Below, piece after piece: positions 1-5,400 of a DNA stretch of 8,871 nucleotides; the stretch's first letter is position 1, and the number at the start of each line of letters is the position of its first letter. The DNA lies in the NCBI GenBank assembly GCA_029260195.1, contig JAJDDS010000082.1, forward strand, positions 1 through 8,871. Reading direction: 5' to 3'. The notes below the pieces were generated by a model. The model did not search any database. It saw only the letters and a list, made by a program, of their open reading frames with translations, and was not told where the DNA came from. The DNA comes from Phycisphaerae bacterium. GTDB taxonomy: Bacteria; Planctomycetota; Phycisphaerae; UBA1845. The position numbers and the translations under genes are program-made.

Positions 1-33
1 CCTCACGCCTCCACCTCACGCCACAAAAAACGC

Positions 34-540
34 TCAACCGCTCGCGCAAACGGGGGTTCGTGCGAGAGAATCAAGGTTGGCGTCGACATCGGCGCGGAAC
101 CGCTCGCGGAACGAAATGAAGACCGGGGGTTCGCTGGCTAGGGGCTCGGTTGATTCGGCGCCGGCCGTCGAGGCGATGAACTTCGGGAGCTGCGCGCCGC
201 TCGCCAGGATCCCCAACGTCTTCCCCCGCTCGGTCAGCCAGCCGTCGTCGGAGTCGAGGTAGGCGTCGACGATGCGCTTGGCGCGCTCGAGGTCGACGTC
301 CGCGAGGATCCGCTTCGCCGCCGTCGCGTCCTTCGCCCCGCTGAAGTGATACTTCACGCCGCCGCCAACCTTGGAAGCCCACTCGTCCGTGAAGTGCGCG
401 ATCAGGGCTTGGTGGGGGGATGATTTCTGAGAGCGCGGCGCTGAGCGCTTGCGCTTGGCAGCGCTCTGCTTTATATTCTCTCTCTGCTTCAGGTCGGCAT
501 TCAGTCCGGTTCCGGACTGGTTTTCGGTCCGGTTGGGTGA
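34..540 (-). pseudogene. C-terminal half of a phage-type HTH protein, out of frame with its N-terminal half
   Basis: This leftward open frame has no credible start. The only upstream ATG (672) lies inside the neighbouring winged-helix gene in another frame. From about 540 it reads a polar linker beginning SPNRTENQSG, a Lys/Arg-rich stretch, then a well-formed helical domain (about 430-130) with motifs YLDSDDGWLTERGKTLGIL and LPKFI. From recall, that motif set is typical of the C-terminal domain of HTH proteins in integrative elements of Planctomycetota. The N-terminal HTH half ends at 501 in the other frame, and both frames give a similar N/T-G-P-K/E linker between about 545 and 501. A one-base slip there would join them into a protein of roughly 250 residues. 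Alternatives are a CTG start at 504 overlapping the TGA of the upstream gene, or a sequencing error. I see no classic -1 slippery heptamer. Confidence 0.5.
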
Positions 541-788
541 TAGATCGTCGTCTTGCCGACGCCCCGGCGCTCGGCGTCTATCAACCCCAGCTTTTCGAGT
601 AAGGCGAGTGAATCGACAACGGTCGAGCGCGAAATGCCGCAGTCGGTGGAAAACCGCCGAGTCCCCGCCCACGATCGACCCGTGTCGCGAGCACGATCAG
701 CCAGGACCGCGTACACCAGCTTCGCCGCCGCCGTCAGGTCCGTTCGGGCGAGGATCTCGGTCGGGATTTTGACGAAGGTGTCAGCCAT
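501..788 (-). CDS. Winged-helix DNA-binding protein, replication/regulator type, apparently truncated
   Basis: The protein has 95 residues. The N-terminal IPTEILARTDLTAAAKLVYA segment and the following helices (FSTDCGISRSTVVDSLALL, then LEKLGLIDAERRGVGKTTIY) form a clear winged helix of the HTH_36 kind found in phage and plasmid replication or control proteins. It would bind DNA. The start is ATG 788, with AGGAAGG 9 nt upstream, and it overlaps the stop of the preceding small gene by 8 nt, which suggests translational coupling. The product stops just after a TGPKTSPEPD linker, where such proteins normally continue into a C-terminal domain. That domain is present immediately downstream in the -1 frame, so the short length is probably due to a frameshift. 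The DNA-binding fold is secure; the exact role (replication initiation or regulation) is not. Confidence 0.75.
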   Translation of the reverse strand: MADTFVKIPTEILARTDLTAAAKLVYAVLADRARDTGRSWAGTRRFSTDCGISRSTVVDSLALLEKLGLIDAERRGVGKTTIYHPTGPKTSPEPD

Positions 789-981
789 CGCGGTCCGCCT
801 TCCTGCACAGCCGCGCCGCACTCCGCGCGAAGAACCCCGCCACGTCCTCCCGTCCGGCATGGATCGCGCGGTGGAGCGACCGGAGCATCGGGTGCAGCCG
901 CCGCCGGTCACTGGCGTCGAGGTTGACGTGCCTGGGGGTGGCGTCACGAACGGCGTGGAAGTGGTCGCCGTCGCGTTTCAC
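781..981 (-). CDS. Small basic protein of unknown function (66 aa)
   Basis: This short ORF lies in a tightly packed leftward operon. I chose GTG 981 because it gives a GTGA overlap with the upstream stop, with a GGCGGAG-like ribosome site 8 nt before it. GTG 990 is an alternative adding three residues. Its stop overlaps the start of the winged-helix gene by 8 nt. The product is rich in Arg, His and Asp (for example DRRRLHPMLRSLHRAIHAGR) and has one predicted amphipathic helical region, with no membrane segment or signal peptide. I do not recognise a family. Support comes from packing and overlap geometry rather than homology. Small genes like this are usual between excisionase and replication genes of integrative elements. 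Confidence 0.5.
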   Translation of the reverse strand: MKRDGDHFHAVRDATPRHVNLDASDRRRLHPMLRSLHRAIHAGREDVAGFFARSAARLCRKADRDG

Positions 982-1193
982 GCGGCACACTCCGCCGCGA
1001 CCTCGATCGACGCGCCTTCCACGATTCGAGCGCGGAGCGATTCGAGTCGCGCGATCCGGTCGCGGATCTCTCGCGCGCGTTGCCGTCCTGTGCAGGCCGC
1101 GAGTCGCTTCTCGGTCCGCTCAATGCACCGACTGAGTCCGGCGAGCTGGGTTTTGTGATTGATTCCGGCCTGGGGGTGGTTTATGATGCTCAT
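978..1193 (-). CDS. Small coiled-coil protein of unknown function (71 aa)
   Basis: ATG 1193 is preceded by a strong AGGAAAG ribosome site 6 nt upstream, which fixes the start against an upstream in-frame ATG. The product is almost entirely helical. Residues about 16-60 form an Arg/Glu-rich heptad pattern (LSRCIERTEKRLAAC, then IRDRIARLESLRARIVEG) suggesting a coiled coil or helical hairpin. Cysteines at 23, 34 and 69 are not spaced as a metal site. It overlaps the next gene by 4 or 13 nt depending on that gene's start, so the two are probably co-translated. No family is recognised. Two hairpins lie in the 82-nt gap separating it from the excisionase-like gene. Confidence 0.6.
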   Translation of the reverse strand: MSIINHPQAGINHKTQLAGLSRCIERTEKRLAACTGRQRAREIRDRIARLESLRARIVEGASIEVAAECAA

Positions 1194-1210
1194 GTCGATC
1201 TTTCCTGTTT

Positions 1211-1267
1211 GGCGGGGTGGTGCCCGCCGATCCGTATTCAGCCCCGTCCGGCCACGCGCCGGCGGGG
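1211..1267. promoter_or_regulatory. Two tandem hairpins in an intergenic gap
   Basis: Two inverted repeats fill most of the 82-nt gap. GGCGGG/CCCGCC (1211-1216/1223-1228, 6-nt loop) ends 4 nt from the ribosome site of the gene starting at 1193. The second pairs CCCCG-t-CCGGC with GCCGG-CGGGG (1242-1252/1258-1267, 5-nt loop, one bulge). Read rightward, the second stem is followed by TCTTTT, terminator-like, which would stop antisense transcription. Read leftward there is no T tract, so it is more likely an RNA-stability or translation element there. Confidence 0.4.
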
Positions 1268-1275
1268 TCTTTTCG

Positions 1276-1533
1276 TCAGGTCTCCGCTTCCAAAACACAG
1301 TCGCTCGGCTTCCTCCGCCCTCGCCGGGCGTCCATCGCGTTCAGCTCGTGGCGGACCGCGGCTACGGCCTCGTTGTTGTATAGGCGGAGCGTCCCCGCCC
1401 GTGCTCGTGGTCGAATGTGCTTGCGCGTGGACAGAACATGCAGCACTCGGTGGATAGGGACGCCGATCTTCTCAGCGATCACACCGGGTGTGATGAAGCG
1501 GACGATGTCGGTTTCAGTCCTTGTCGTAGCCAT
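1276..1533 (-). CDS. Excisionase-like helix-turn-helix DNA-binding protein
   Basis: The product has 85 residues. A short MerR/excisionase-type winged helix spans about residues 10-60: ITPGVIAEKIGVPIHRVLHVL is the HTH, followed by IRPRARAGTLRLYNNEAVAAV as the wing and the final helix that begins after the conserved YN/D position. Proteins of this size and layout serve as recombination directionality factors or small repressors in integrative elements. ATG 1533 is preferred because AGGCAGG lies 8 nt upstream; GTG 1542 has no well-spaced ribosome site. It is the first gene after a 200-bp region with two palindromes, and lies upstream of the replication-type genes, the usual place for such a factor. 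DNA binding is well supported; excisionase rather than repressor is inference. Confidence 0.7.
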   Translation of the reverse strand: MATTRTETDIVRFITPGVIAEKIGVPIHRVLHVLSTRKHIRPRARAGTLRLYNNEAVAAVRHELNAMDARRGRRKPSDCVLEAET

Positions 1534-1584
1534 GCGTCGCACCTGCCTTTCGAGAGGAACACAAGCCCTCTACCAATAGGCGCG

Positions 1585-1598
1585 AGCGTCATGACGTT
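1585..1598. promoter_or_regulatory. Palindromic operator candidate, copy 1
   Basis: AGCGTCATGACGTT contains a perfect 10-bp palindrome CGTCATGACG (1587-1596). It lies 52 bp upstream of the excisionase-like start and shares 13 of 14 bases with the copy at 1659-1672. Likely a repressor site; the binding protein is not known. Confidence 0.55.
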
Positions 1599-1658
1599 GG
1601 CTGTGACGGACAGAAAATCGGCGATATTGGGCCAGAAACGTGGTTTTTCGGGGCCGGT

Positions 1659-1682
1659 AGCGTCATGACGCTCTATGACGCT
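1659..1682. promoter_or_regulatory. Palindromic operator candidate, copy 2 plus half site
   Basis: AGCGTCATGACGCT (1659-1672) is a perfect 14-bp palindrome, followed by an extra half site TGACGCT at 1676-1682. Its centre is 74 bp from copy 1, about seven DNA turns, so proteins bound to both would sit on the same face. It lies between the 339-residue gene and the excisionase-like gene. Confidence 0.55.
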
Positions 1683-1733
1683 TCCCGCAGATTTGGTGCT
1701 TTTCGGACGGGAGGGGGTTGCTACCAGTTGTTC

Positions 1734-2753
1734 CTATCCGCAGGCATGGGGGTTGATCCAAGGATTGCGGGCGTCCGGGATCGTCGGGCTTGGGTGGTTC
1801 GCGTTGTCAAGGTTCGATTCGCGGAGGAGTTCTTCGTATGTTGCGTCGGCTGGCTCGCGATCGGAAGCGCCTGTCGGTGTCCGTGCCTGCTTACGATCAG
1901 CGCGTTCGCCCTGCAGCTTGGCCCACGCTTTCGATTCTCTGACCACCCCGGCCGAGCAACCGACGGCCTTTGCTATCTCATCGGATGTCAACGGCGCGCC
2001 CTCGATCTCACGCATGTCGTTCGCCTTGATGAATCGTTCGATTTCTTTCTCAGCGACTTCGCGCGGCATGCGTCGCTTGGTCGGCTTCGTCTCGACTGGT
2101 CCGGCCAGTGCAGCAAACGGGTTGAACCCTTCGACGTGCTTCAGTTGCCGCGCGACAGCGATGCCCTTGGGTGTCAGCGTGATCCCTCTATCGAAATCCT
2201 CGATCGTCAGTGTTCCGCAGCCCCGTTCGCAATACAACTCGTCCTTGTGGTTCACGTTCAGTGCTCCCATGTGGCACTTCGGGCATCTCGATGGATTTGC
2301 AAGGTTCCGCCCCGCCTGGTGTTCTCCGTCGATGTAGAATTCGATGTGCGTTGCTTCTCCCGGGTCCTCATCAGTCCAGTCGTCATAGCGGTATTCAATC
2401 CCAAACCTGCGACCGTCGGGGAGGCGATAATCCCATGGCTTTTTCGGATAGCCGCAGCGCCCGCGACGCCCCATGTACTCGCCAGTTTCGAGATACATGA
2501 ATGCCGACTCAAGGTTGTGGAATTTGCCTTCAAGCGGAATCGTGACAAACGGTGGTGGTACGGCGTCCTGATATGGTTCAGATTCCCCCTGTTCATACCA
2601 TTCGTAGGTGGGGTCCAGGGTCGGGTCCTTCTCGCACTCATCGCGATTCGTTTGGCCCAAGTCGAGTATCGGGTAGGGCTCCCAAAGCCAATCGTACGCG
2701 ACGACCAGCAGGGCTTTCTCCGTCGGCGACAACGCGAGTTGAGTTGTGGACAT
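1734..2753 (-). CDS. Unknown protein with zinc ribbon and C-terminal HTH (339 aa)
   Basis: ATG 2753 is chosen over an upstream in-frame start because GGGAGAG lies 10 nt before it and the earlier codons read through an inverted-repeat leader. The N-terminus LSPTEKALLVVAYDWLWEPY is helical, followed by an acidic, Trp/Tyr-rich middle domain to about residue 145. A zinc ribbon follows: C157-x2-C160 (CPKC) and C175-x3-C179 (CERGC). Residues about 194-206 (LTPKGIAVARQLK) resemble a winged-helix end. LTSDEIAKAVGCSAGVVRESKAW (about 255-277) is an HTH. The C-terminus is polar and probably disordered. No family is recognised. The metal-binding knuckle plus HTH suggests a DNA-binding or control protein of the mobile element. 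It is the most upstream gene of the leftward cluster. Confidence 0.75.
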   Translation of the reverse strand: MSTTQLALSPTEKALLVVAYDWLWEPYPILDLGQTNRDECEKDPTLDPTYEWYEQGESEPYQDAVPPPFVTIPLEGKFHNLESAFMYLETGEYMGRRGRCGYPKKPWDYRLPDGRRFGIEYRYDDWTDEDPGEATHIEFYIDGEHQAGRNLANPSRCPKCHMGALNVNHKDELYCERGCGTLTIEDFDRGITLTPKGIAVARQLKHVEGFNPFAALAGPVETKPTKRRMPREVAEKEIERFIKANDMREIEGAPLTSDEIAKAVGCSAGVVRESKAWAKLQGERADRKQARTPTGASDREPADATYEELLRESNLDNANHPSPTIPDARNPWINPHACG

Positions 2754-2763
2754 GACGCACCGT

Positions 2764-2840
2764 CTCTCCCGCACGGTCGTTTCACGGTCTACCGGGAGAG
2801 CCTTCCAGTGATGCGCCGACCGTGCGGGAAAACGCATCAC
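2764..2840 (-). promoter_or_regulatory. Leader with competing stems that can hide the ribosome binding site
   Basis: In the leader of the 339-residue gene three perfect pairings are possible: 2808-2815 with 2833-2840 (8 bp, GTGATGCG/CGCATCAC), 2768-2779 with 2817-2828 (12 bp), and 2764-2771 with 2793-2800 (8 bp). The second and third both use the GGGAGAG ribosome site and exclude each other. The loop of the first holds the partner of the second, so a pseudoknot is possible. This layout suggests translational control, by inference only. Confidence 0.45.
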
Positions 2841-3134
2841 CGGAGGGCCGCAACCGTCGCCGCGCCCCGCCCTCGAATCCTACGCGCCGTCGCGGCTGCT
2901 GCGGGGTGTTTGATCGGGTTCACCGCGACGGGGTGATTGGGACCGTCACGGAGCGTTTCGGTCATGCCCGCCCCCAAAAAAACTTCACAGTCGTGTTTTT
3001 CGGCACCCAAACGGCGGTCGGGGCCGAATTGGCACGCTACGCCACGGCGTGCCGATGTGTATGATATGACTGGGTACCAGGGCTAGCCGGACGCCAGGGG
3101 TGGCCGCGCCGGACGGGGCAAGGGAAACGGGCAC
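2841..3134. promoter_or_regulatory. Divergent control region between leftward cluster and hicB
   Basis: This ~290-bp stretch has no credible gene and must hold promoters for both directions. Visible elements are a perfect 9-bp inverted repeat CCGTCGCGG/CCGCGACGG (2887-2895/2923-2931), a 7-bp one GGCACGC/GCGTGCC (3031-3037/3047-3053), and a possible -10 box TATGAT (3060-3065) facing hicB. A TTGGCA at 3029-3034 is too far (25 bp) to be its usual -35. The 3031-3053 repeat, next to the -10 box, is a candidate operator for antitoxin autoregulation. Confidence 0.4.
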
Positions 3135-3494
3135 ATGAGCAATCTACCGCTGAGGTTCCAGATCGTCATTTACCGTTCGGAGGATGGCGAAGGTGGGGCG
3201 TTCACCGCGCACTGCCTGAACATGGACATCATCGCCGATGATGATTCGGTTGAAGGCGCGGCGTCGAAGCTGCTGGAGAACATCGAGGCAACGATCAACG
3301 CGGCGGTCAAACACAACGCGGCCGTGTTCTCAGACGCCCCCATGCGATACTGGAAGATGCTCGGAGAGGCGCAACCGTTGGCTCCTGAACTCTGGGAGCG
3401 GATCATCCGCGACGCAAACAAGCGACTCGGTCACCACCCCACGGTTGTCGACGACGTCAAGGATTGGGACCTCCGTCAGCTAGGTGTCGCATGA
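3135..3494 (+). CDS. hicB: HicB-family antitoxin
   Basis: The product has 119 residues; ATG 3135 is preceded by AGGGA about 9 nt upstream. Residues about 8-62 (FQIVIYRSEDGEGGAFTAHC, then MDIIADDDSVEGAASKLLENI) form the HicB N-terminal fold, a partly degraded RNase-H-like domain. In type II systems this binds and neutralises the HicA mRNA interferase. The C-terminal half (WKMLGEAQPLAPELWERIIR and onward) shows no obvious HTH or ribbon-helix-helix, so it may rely on a different surface for operator binding, or repress weakly. The gene order hicB-hicA is the reverse of the classical order but is known. The overlap with the downstream toxin gene supports the pairing. Family assignment is good; activity is inferred. 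Confidence 0.75.
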   Translation: MSNLPLRFQIVIYRSEDGEGGAFTAHCLNMDIIADDDSVEGAASKLLENIEATINAAVKHNAAVFSDAPMRYWKMLGEAQPLAPELWERIIRDANKRLGHHPTVVDDVKDWDLRQLGVA

Positions 3495-3735
3495 AGTGAA
3501 GTTTTCGAAGCTCCGAAAGAAGCTGTCGACATGGGACATCGCGTGGGACCCCTCGGTCGGTAGCGGATCGCACGGGGCGTTTGTCGGCTTCTCTCACATC
3601 TCGAAAGTCCGCACAGTCTACACCCTTCCCAAGGCACAACATCGCGAGGTACAGATGAAGTGGATCAAACCTCTCCGTCGCCAATTCGAGCCGCTTCCCG
3701 GGCACGGGGTCAGCGACGAAGAGTTCTTCGCTTGA
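3484..3735 (+). CDS. hicA: HicA-family mRNA interferase toxin
   Basis: The protein has 83 residues and a HicA (YcfA) double-stranded-RNA-binding-like fold. An N-terminal helix FSKLRKKLSTW is followed by the strand carrying GSGSHGAF. H30 in that GSH context matches the catalytic histidine of the family. The next strand is VRTVYTLPKAQ, and the last helix IKPLRRQFEPL ends in a GVSDEEFFA tail. It would cleave mRNA in a ribosome-independent way. The start is GTG: 3484 overlaps hicB by 11 nt, and GTG 3496, with AGGTG 9 nt upstream, is an alternative. The tempting ATGA at 3491 opens only a two-codon frame. Translational coupling to hicB would keep toxin below antitoxin. It probably stabilises the mobile element. 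Confidence 0.75.
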   Translation: MSHEVKFSKLRKKLSTWDIAWDPSVGSGSHGAFVGFSHISKVRTVYTLPKAQHREVQMKWIKPLRRQFEPLPGHGVSDEEFFA

Positions 3736-3805
3736 CCGGGCCTACGCGAAATGGCGCGGGGCGACGTTATCCGAGATCCCGGCACCGCTAAGGACTCGGC
3801 TGCTT

Positions 3806-4126
3806 GTGAACATCGCCGATGAGGACTGGCCTTCGCAGGTTCAAGGCGGGTTATTGGGCGAAGTTCTGGCGGATCGCAAGCCATCATCTCGGTACCGTTG
3901 GGAAACGATTGCCGGATTCCGTGGTCCAGGCACGGTCGCGGTCTGGGTACGGCCGCGTTTCGGCGACATACCCGTTTGGGCGATTGCATACGACCACAAC
4001 GTCAAACCAGTGGAGTGGTTCGCGTCCGGCAGGTCCGGCCACACGGCGACGACCGCTGCCAAGTCGGGGTCTGTTTCCTCCGCGGTGGTAGCGCATGGGG
4101 CTACATCGTTTTCCGGTCCGTCGTAA
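3806..4126 (+). CDS. Uncertain small protein downstream of hicA
   Basis: The frame is open from well inside hicA, and the stretch before GTG 3806 (LDRAYAKWRGATLSEIPAPL) also reads like protein, but no ATG, GTG or TTG occurs there. The first usable start is therefore GTG 3806, unless the gene is a broken 5' end. The core SRYRWETIAGF, GTVAVWVRPRFGDIPVWAIA and VKPVEWF looks like a beta-rich domain. The last ~30 residues are Ser/Ala/Gly-rich and lie antisense to a probable integrase-tail remnant, so the original C-terminus may have been lost at the element boundary. No family is recognised. It could be a third toxin-antitoxin-linked gene or a decayed fragment. Confidence 0.35.
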   Translation: MNIADEDWPSQVQGGLLGEVLADRKPSSRYRWETIAGFRGPGTVAVWVRPRFGDIPVWAIAYDHNVKPVEWFASGRSGHTATTAAKSGSVSSAVVAHGATSFSGPS

Positions 4127-4160
4127 CCGCTTGCGATTTCAGCACTTACAGAATCGACCC
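4021..4160 (-). pseudogene. Integrase C-terminal tail remnant at the element edge
   Basis: Leftward from the tRNA fragment an open frame reads SGYDGPENDVAPC (about 4131-4093) and DPDLAAVVAVWPDLPDA (4071-4021). From recall, this pair of motifs occurs at the C-terminus of planctomycete tyrosine integrases after the codons that run through the antisense tRNA. After about 4021 the pattern is lost. I infer it is the attP-flanking end of element A, supplying the tail of its integrase in the circular form. It overlaps the end of the rightward ORF at 3806-4126, so one of the two calls is incomplete. Confidence 0.35.
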
Positions 4161-4207
4161 GTCGACTCATAATCGATTGGTCGTAGGTTCGCGTCCTACC
4201 GGGCCCG
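4161..4207 (+). tRNA. 3' half of tRNA-Ile(CAU): attachment-site scar
   Basis: The anticodon stem-loop is GTCGA-CTCATAA-TCGAT (4161-4177, anticodon CAT). It is followed by a 5-nt variable loop, the T arm GTAGG-TTCGCGT-CCTAC (4183-4199) and the 3' acceptor strand CGGGCCC (4200-4206). The GACTCATAATCG..TTGGTCG pattern is that of the lysidine-type tRNA-Ile2, as in E. coli ileX. No matching GGGCCCG acceptor or D arm lies upstream: 4127-4160 does not fold. The T loop has C where A58 is near-universal, which suggests decay. A lone tRNA 3' half is what site-specific integration leaves at the far end of an element. It is not a functional tRNA. Confidence 0.7.
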
Positions 4208-4272
4208 TGAGTGGTGTTTTCTGGCACGTGAACTCAACCGCACCGACGTGCATTTCGTTGTTTTCGGTACCG

Positions 4273-4722
4273 TCATCGCGGATCGGTCTCTCGGTGTTTA
4301 CCACCGTGCAAGTCGGCGCGCGCATGCTGCACCGGATTCTGCGCCGCTCTTGGCACGGGCTCGACTCCGGTGATCGCAGCACGCTCGAAGTGTTCGTTGG
4401 TGACTTGCAGGTAGTGCTCCGCCGCCACCGGCTCAGAGTTTCCAATCCACTTGCACACGACCTGTTGCGGAAACTGGTCGGCCAGTTCCGTCTGCCGGCC
4501 AGACCGGAGGTTTTGAAACAGCTTTGGCCACGTCCCCAACGGGGTCTTTCGAATGATGCGTTTGGATTGCGTCCGCAGGTTTTGATCGGTCTTGCGATAC
4601 CGGGTGATGACGTGCTCGGTGCCCGGTACGGCAGCCTCGAACACTTCACGCGGGTGGGGCAGTACTTCAGGGAACAACGGGATCTCCGTTGTCTCTGCCG
4701 TCTCTGTAACATGTCCGATCAA
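4273..4722 (-). pseudogene. Tyrosine recombinase (phage integrase), C-terminal remnant
   Basis: Residues from about 4695 leftward match the C-terminal catalytic part of a planctomycete-style integrase: EIPLFPEVLP, PGTEHVITRYR, WPKLFQNLRSGRQTELA and KWIGNSEPVAAEHYLQVTNE. The box II arginine is R73 (NLR, codon 4504-4506), and the nucleophile is Y104 (HYLQV, codon 4411-4413). The box II His is Gln here. The N-terminal arm-binding domain and the box I Arg are missing. The frame stays open to about 4863, but that stretch shows no integrase motif. The tail is also shifted: the adjacent frame continues to 4167, ending in GPVGREPTTNRL across the antisense tRNA, the usual end of such genes. Deletion plus frameshift make it non-functional. 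It marks an older element beside the tRNA scar. Confidence 0.75.
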
Positions 4723-4749
4723 ATTCAGATTCGACGGGTCAACGACCGG

Positions 4750-5400
4750 GAGCGGTCCGTTGGGAAGCGGGACAATCCGTCGGTAGGCGGCCCCCGTTTC
4801 GTGTACGGACGGCGGCGCGACGACGTCGGCGTCTGACCCTCGATAGCCTAGCCAGCTTGATCGTCACCCGCGACGACCCGTTGGACGTCAGCGTCACCCT
4901 CGAATCCGGAACATCGGGTGTCGACCCCACCCTCCTCCAACGCGCCAACGTCACCGGAGGACTCGTCGTGTTACGCGTCAACATCAACGACTGCACGTTG
5001 ACCCGCCCGTACTCCTGCCCACAGCGATCTCGGGAGGGTGTGGCCATTTATCTTGGCATCGTGTGGGACGGGTGCCACGCGGCTTGCCCGCCGGTGCTCG
5101 GCACGACACCCTCGCGAAAACACAGGCAGACGAGCTGCCTGGGCCCAATGCACTTGAAGTCTGGAAGGACGAATTCACCGCTGCCACCAGGTATGGCCAC
5201 ACCCATCTCGGGACCAATCCTCGTGTCGGGCTGGACGGTCGCCGGCGGAACGAGTAAAACGATCCTCGTCGCCCACGAAGGGCGAGGCGTTCCCAGCTGT
5301 CCGCGCGGACAACGGACGACTGGCAAGTGCCGACTGGCGAGGCTGCTTGTTCGCGCGGCGTCGTCCTGATCAGACAAGAATCGCAAGAGGATCCAGGCCC
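4750..5400. other. Region without a recognisable gene
   Basis: Between the integrase remnant and ferritin no frame shows a family I know. The best candidate is a rightward frame from TTG 4857 to 5369. Its first ~50 codons (IVTRDDPLDVSVTLESG, then VTGGLVVLRVNIND) have coding-like codon use, with C or G at most third positions. After about 5000 the composition becomes Cys/Pro/Arg-rich, as in out-of-frame reading. It may be a fragment of a gene broken by the older insertion. No tRNA, terminator or clear promoter was seen. Confidence 0.3.

Noticed and set aside
1665..2936. Long rightward frame opposite the 339-residue gene
   Set aside because: It is the antisense shadow of the zinc-ribbon/HTH gene, Arg/Val/Leu-rich without domain motifs, while the leftward frame has CPKC/CERGC, an HTH and a ribosome site.
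3491..3499. ATG at 3491 as the hicA start (ATGA overlap)
   Set aside because: That frame stops after two codons (ATG AAG TGA). The toxin frame starts at GTG 3484 or 3496.
3841..4227. Leftward 128-codon frame as one complete gene
   Set aside because: It starts inside the antisense tRNA region (GRTRTYDQSIMSRR is the translation of antisense tRNA) and loses any pattern left of about 4021. Only the 4021-4160 part is kept, as an integrase-tail remnant.
3898..4836. Rightward 312-codon frame across the tRNA scar
   Set aside because: It crosses the tRNA fragment and lies antisense to the integrase catalytic motifs. Composition is that of a shadow frame.
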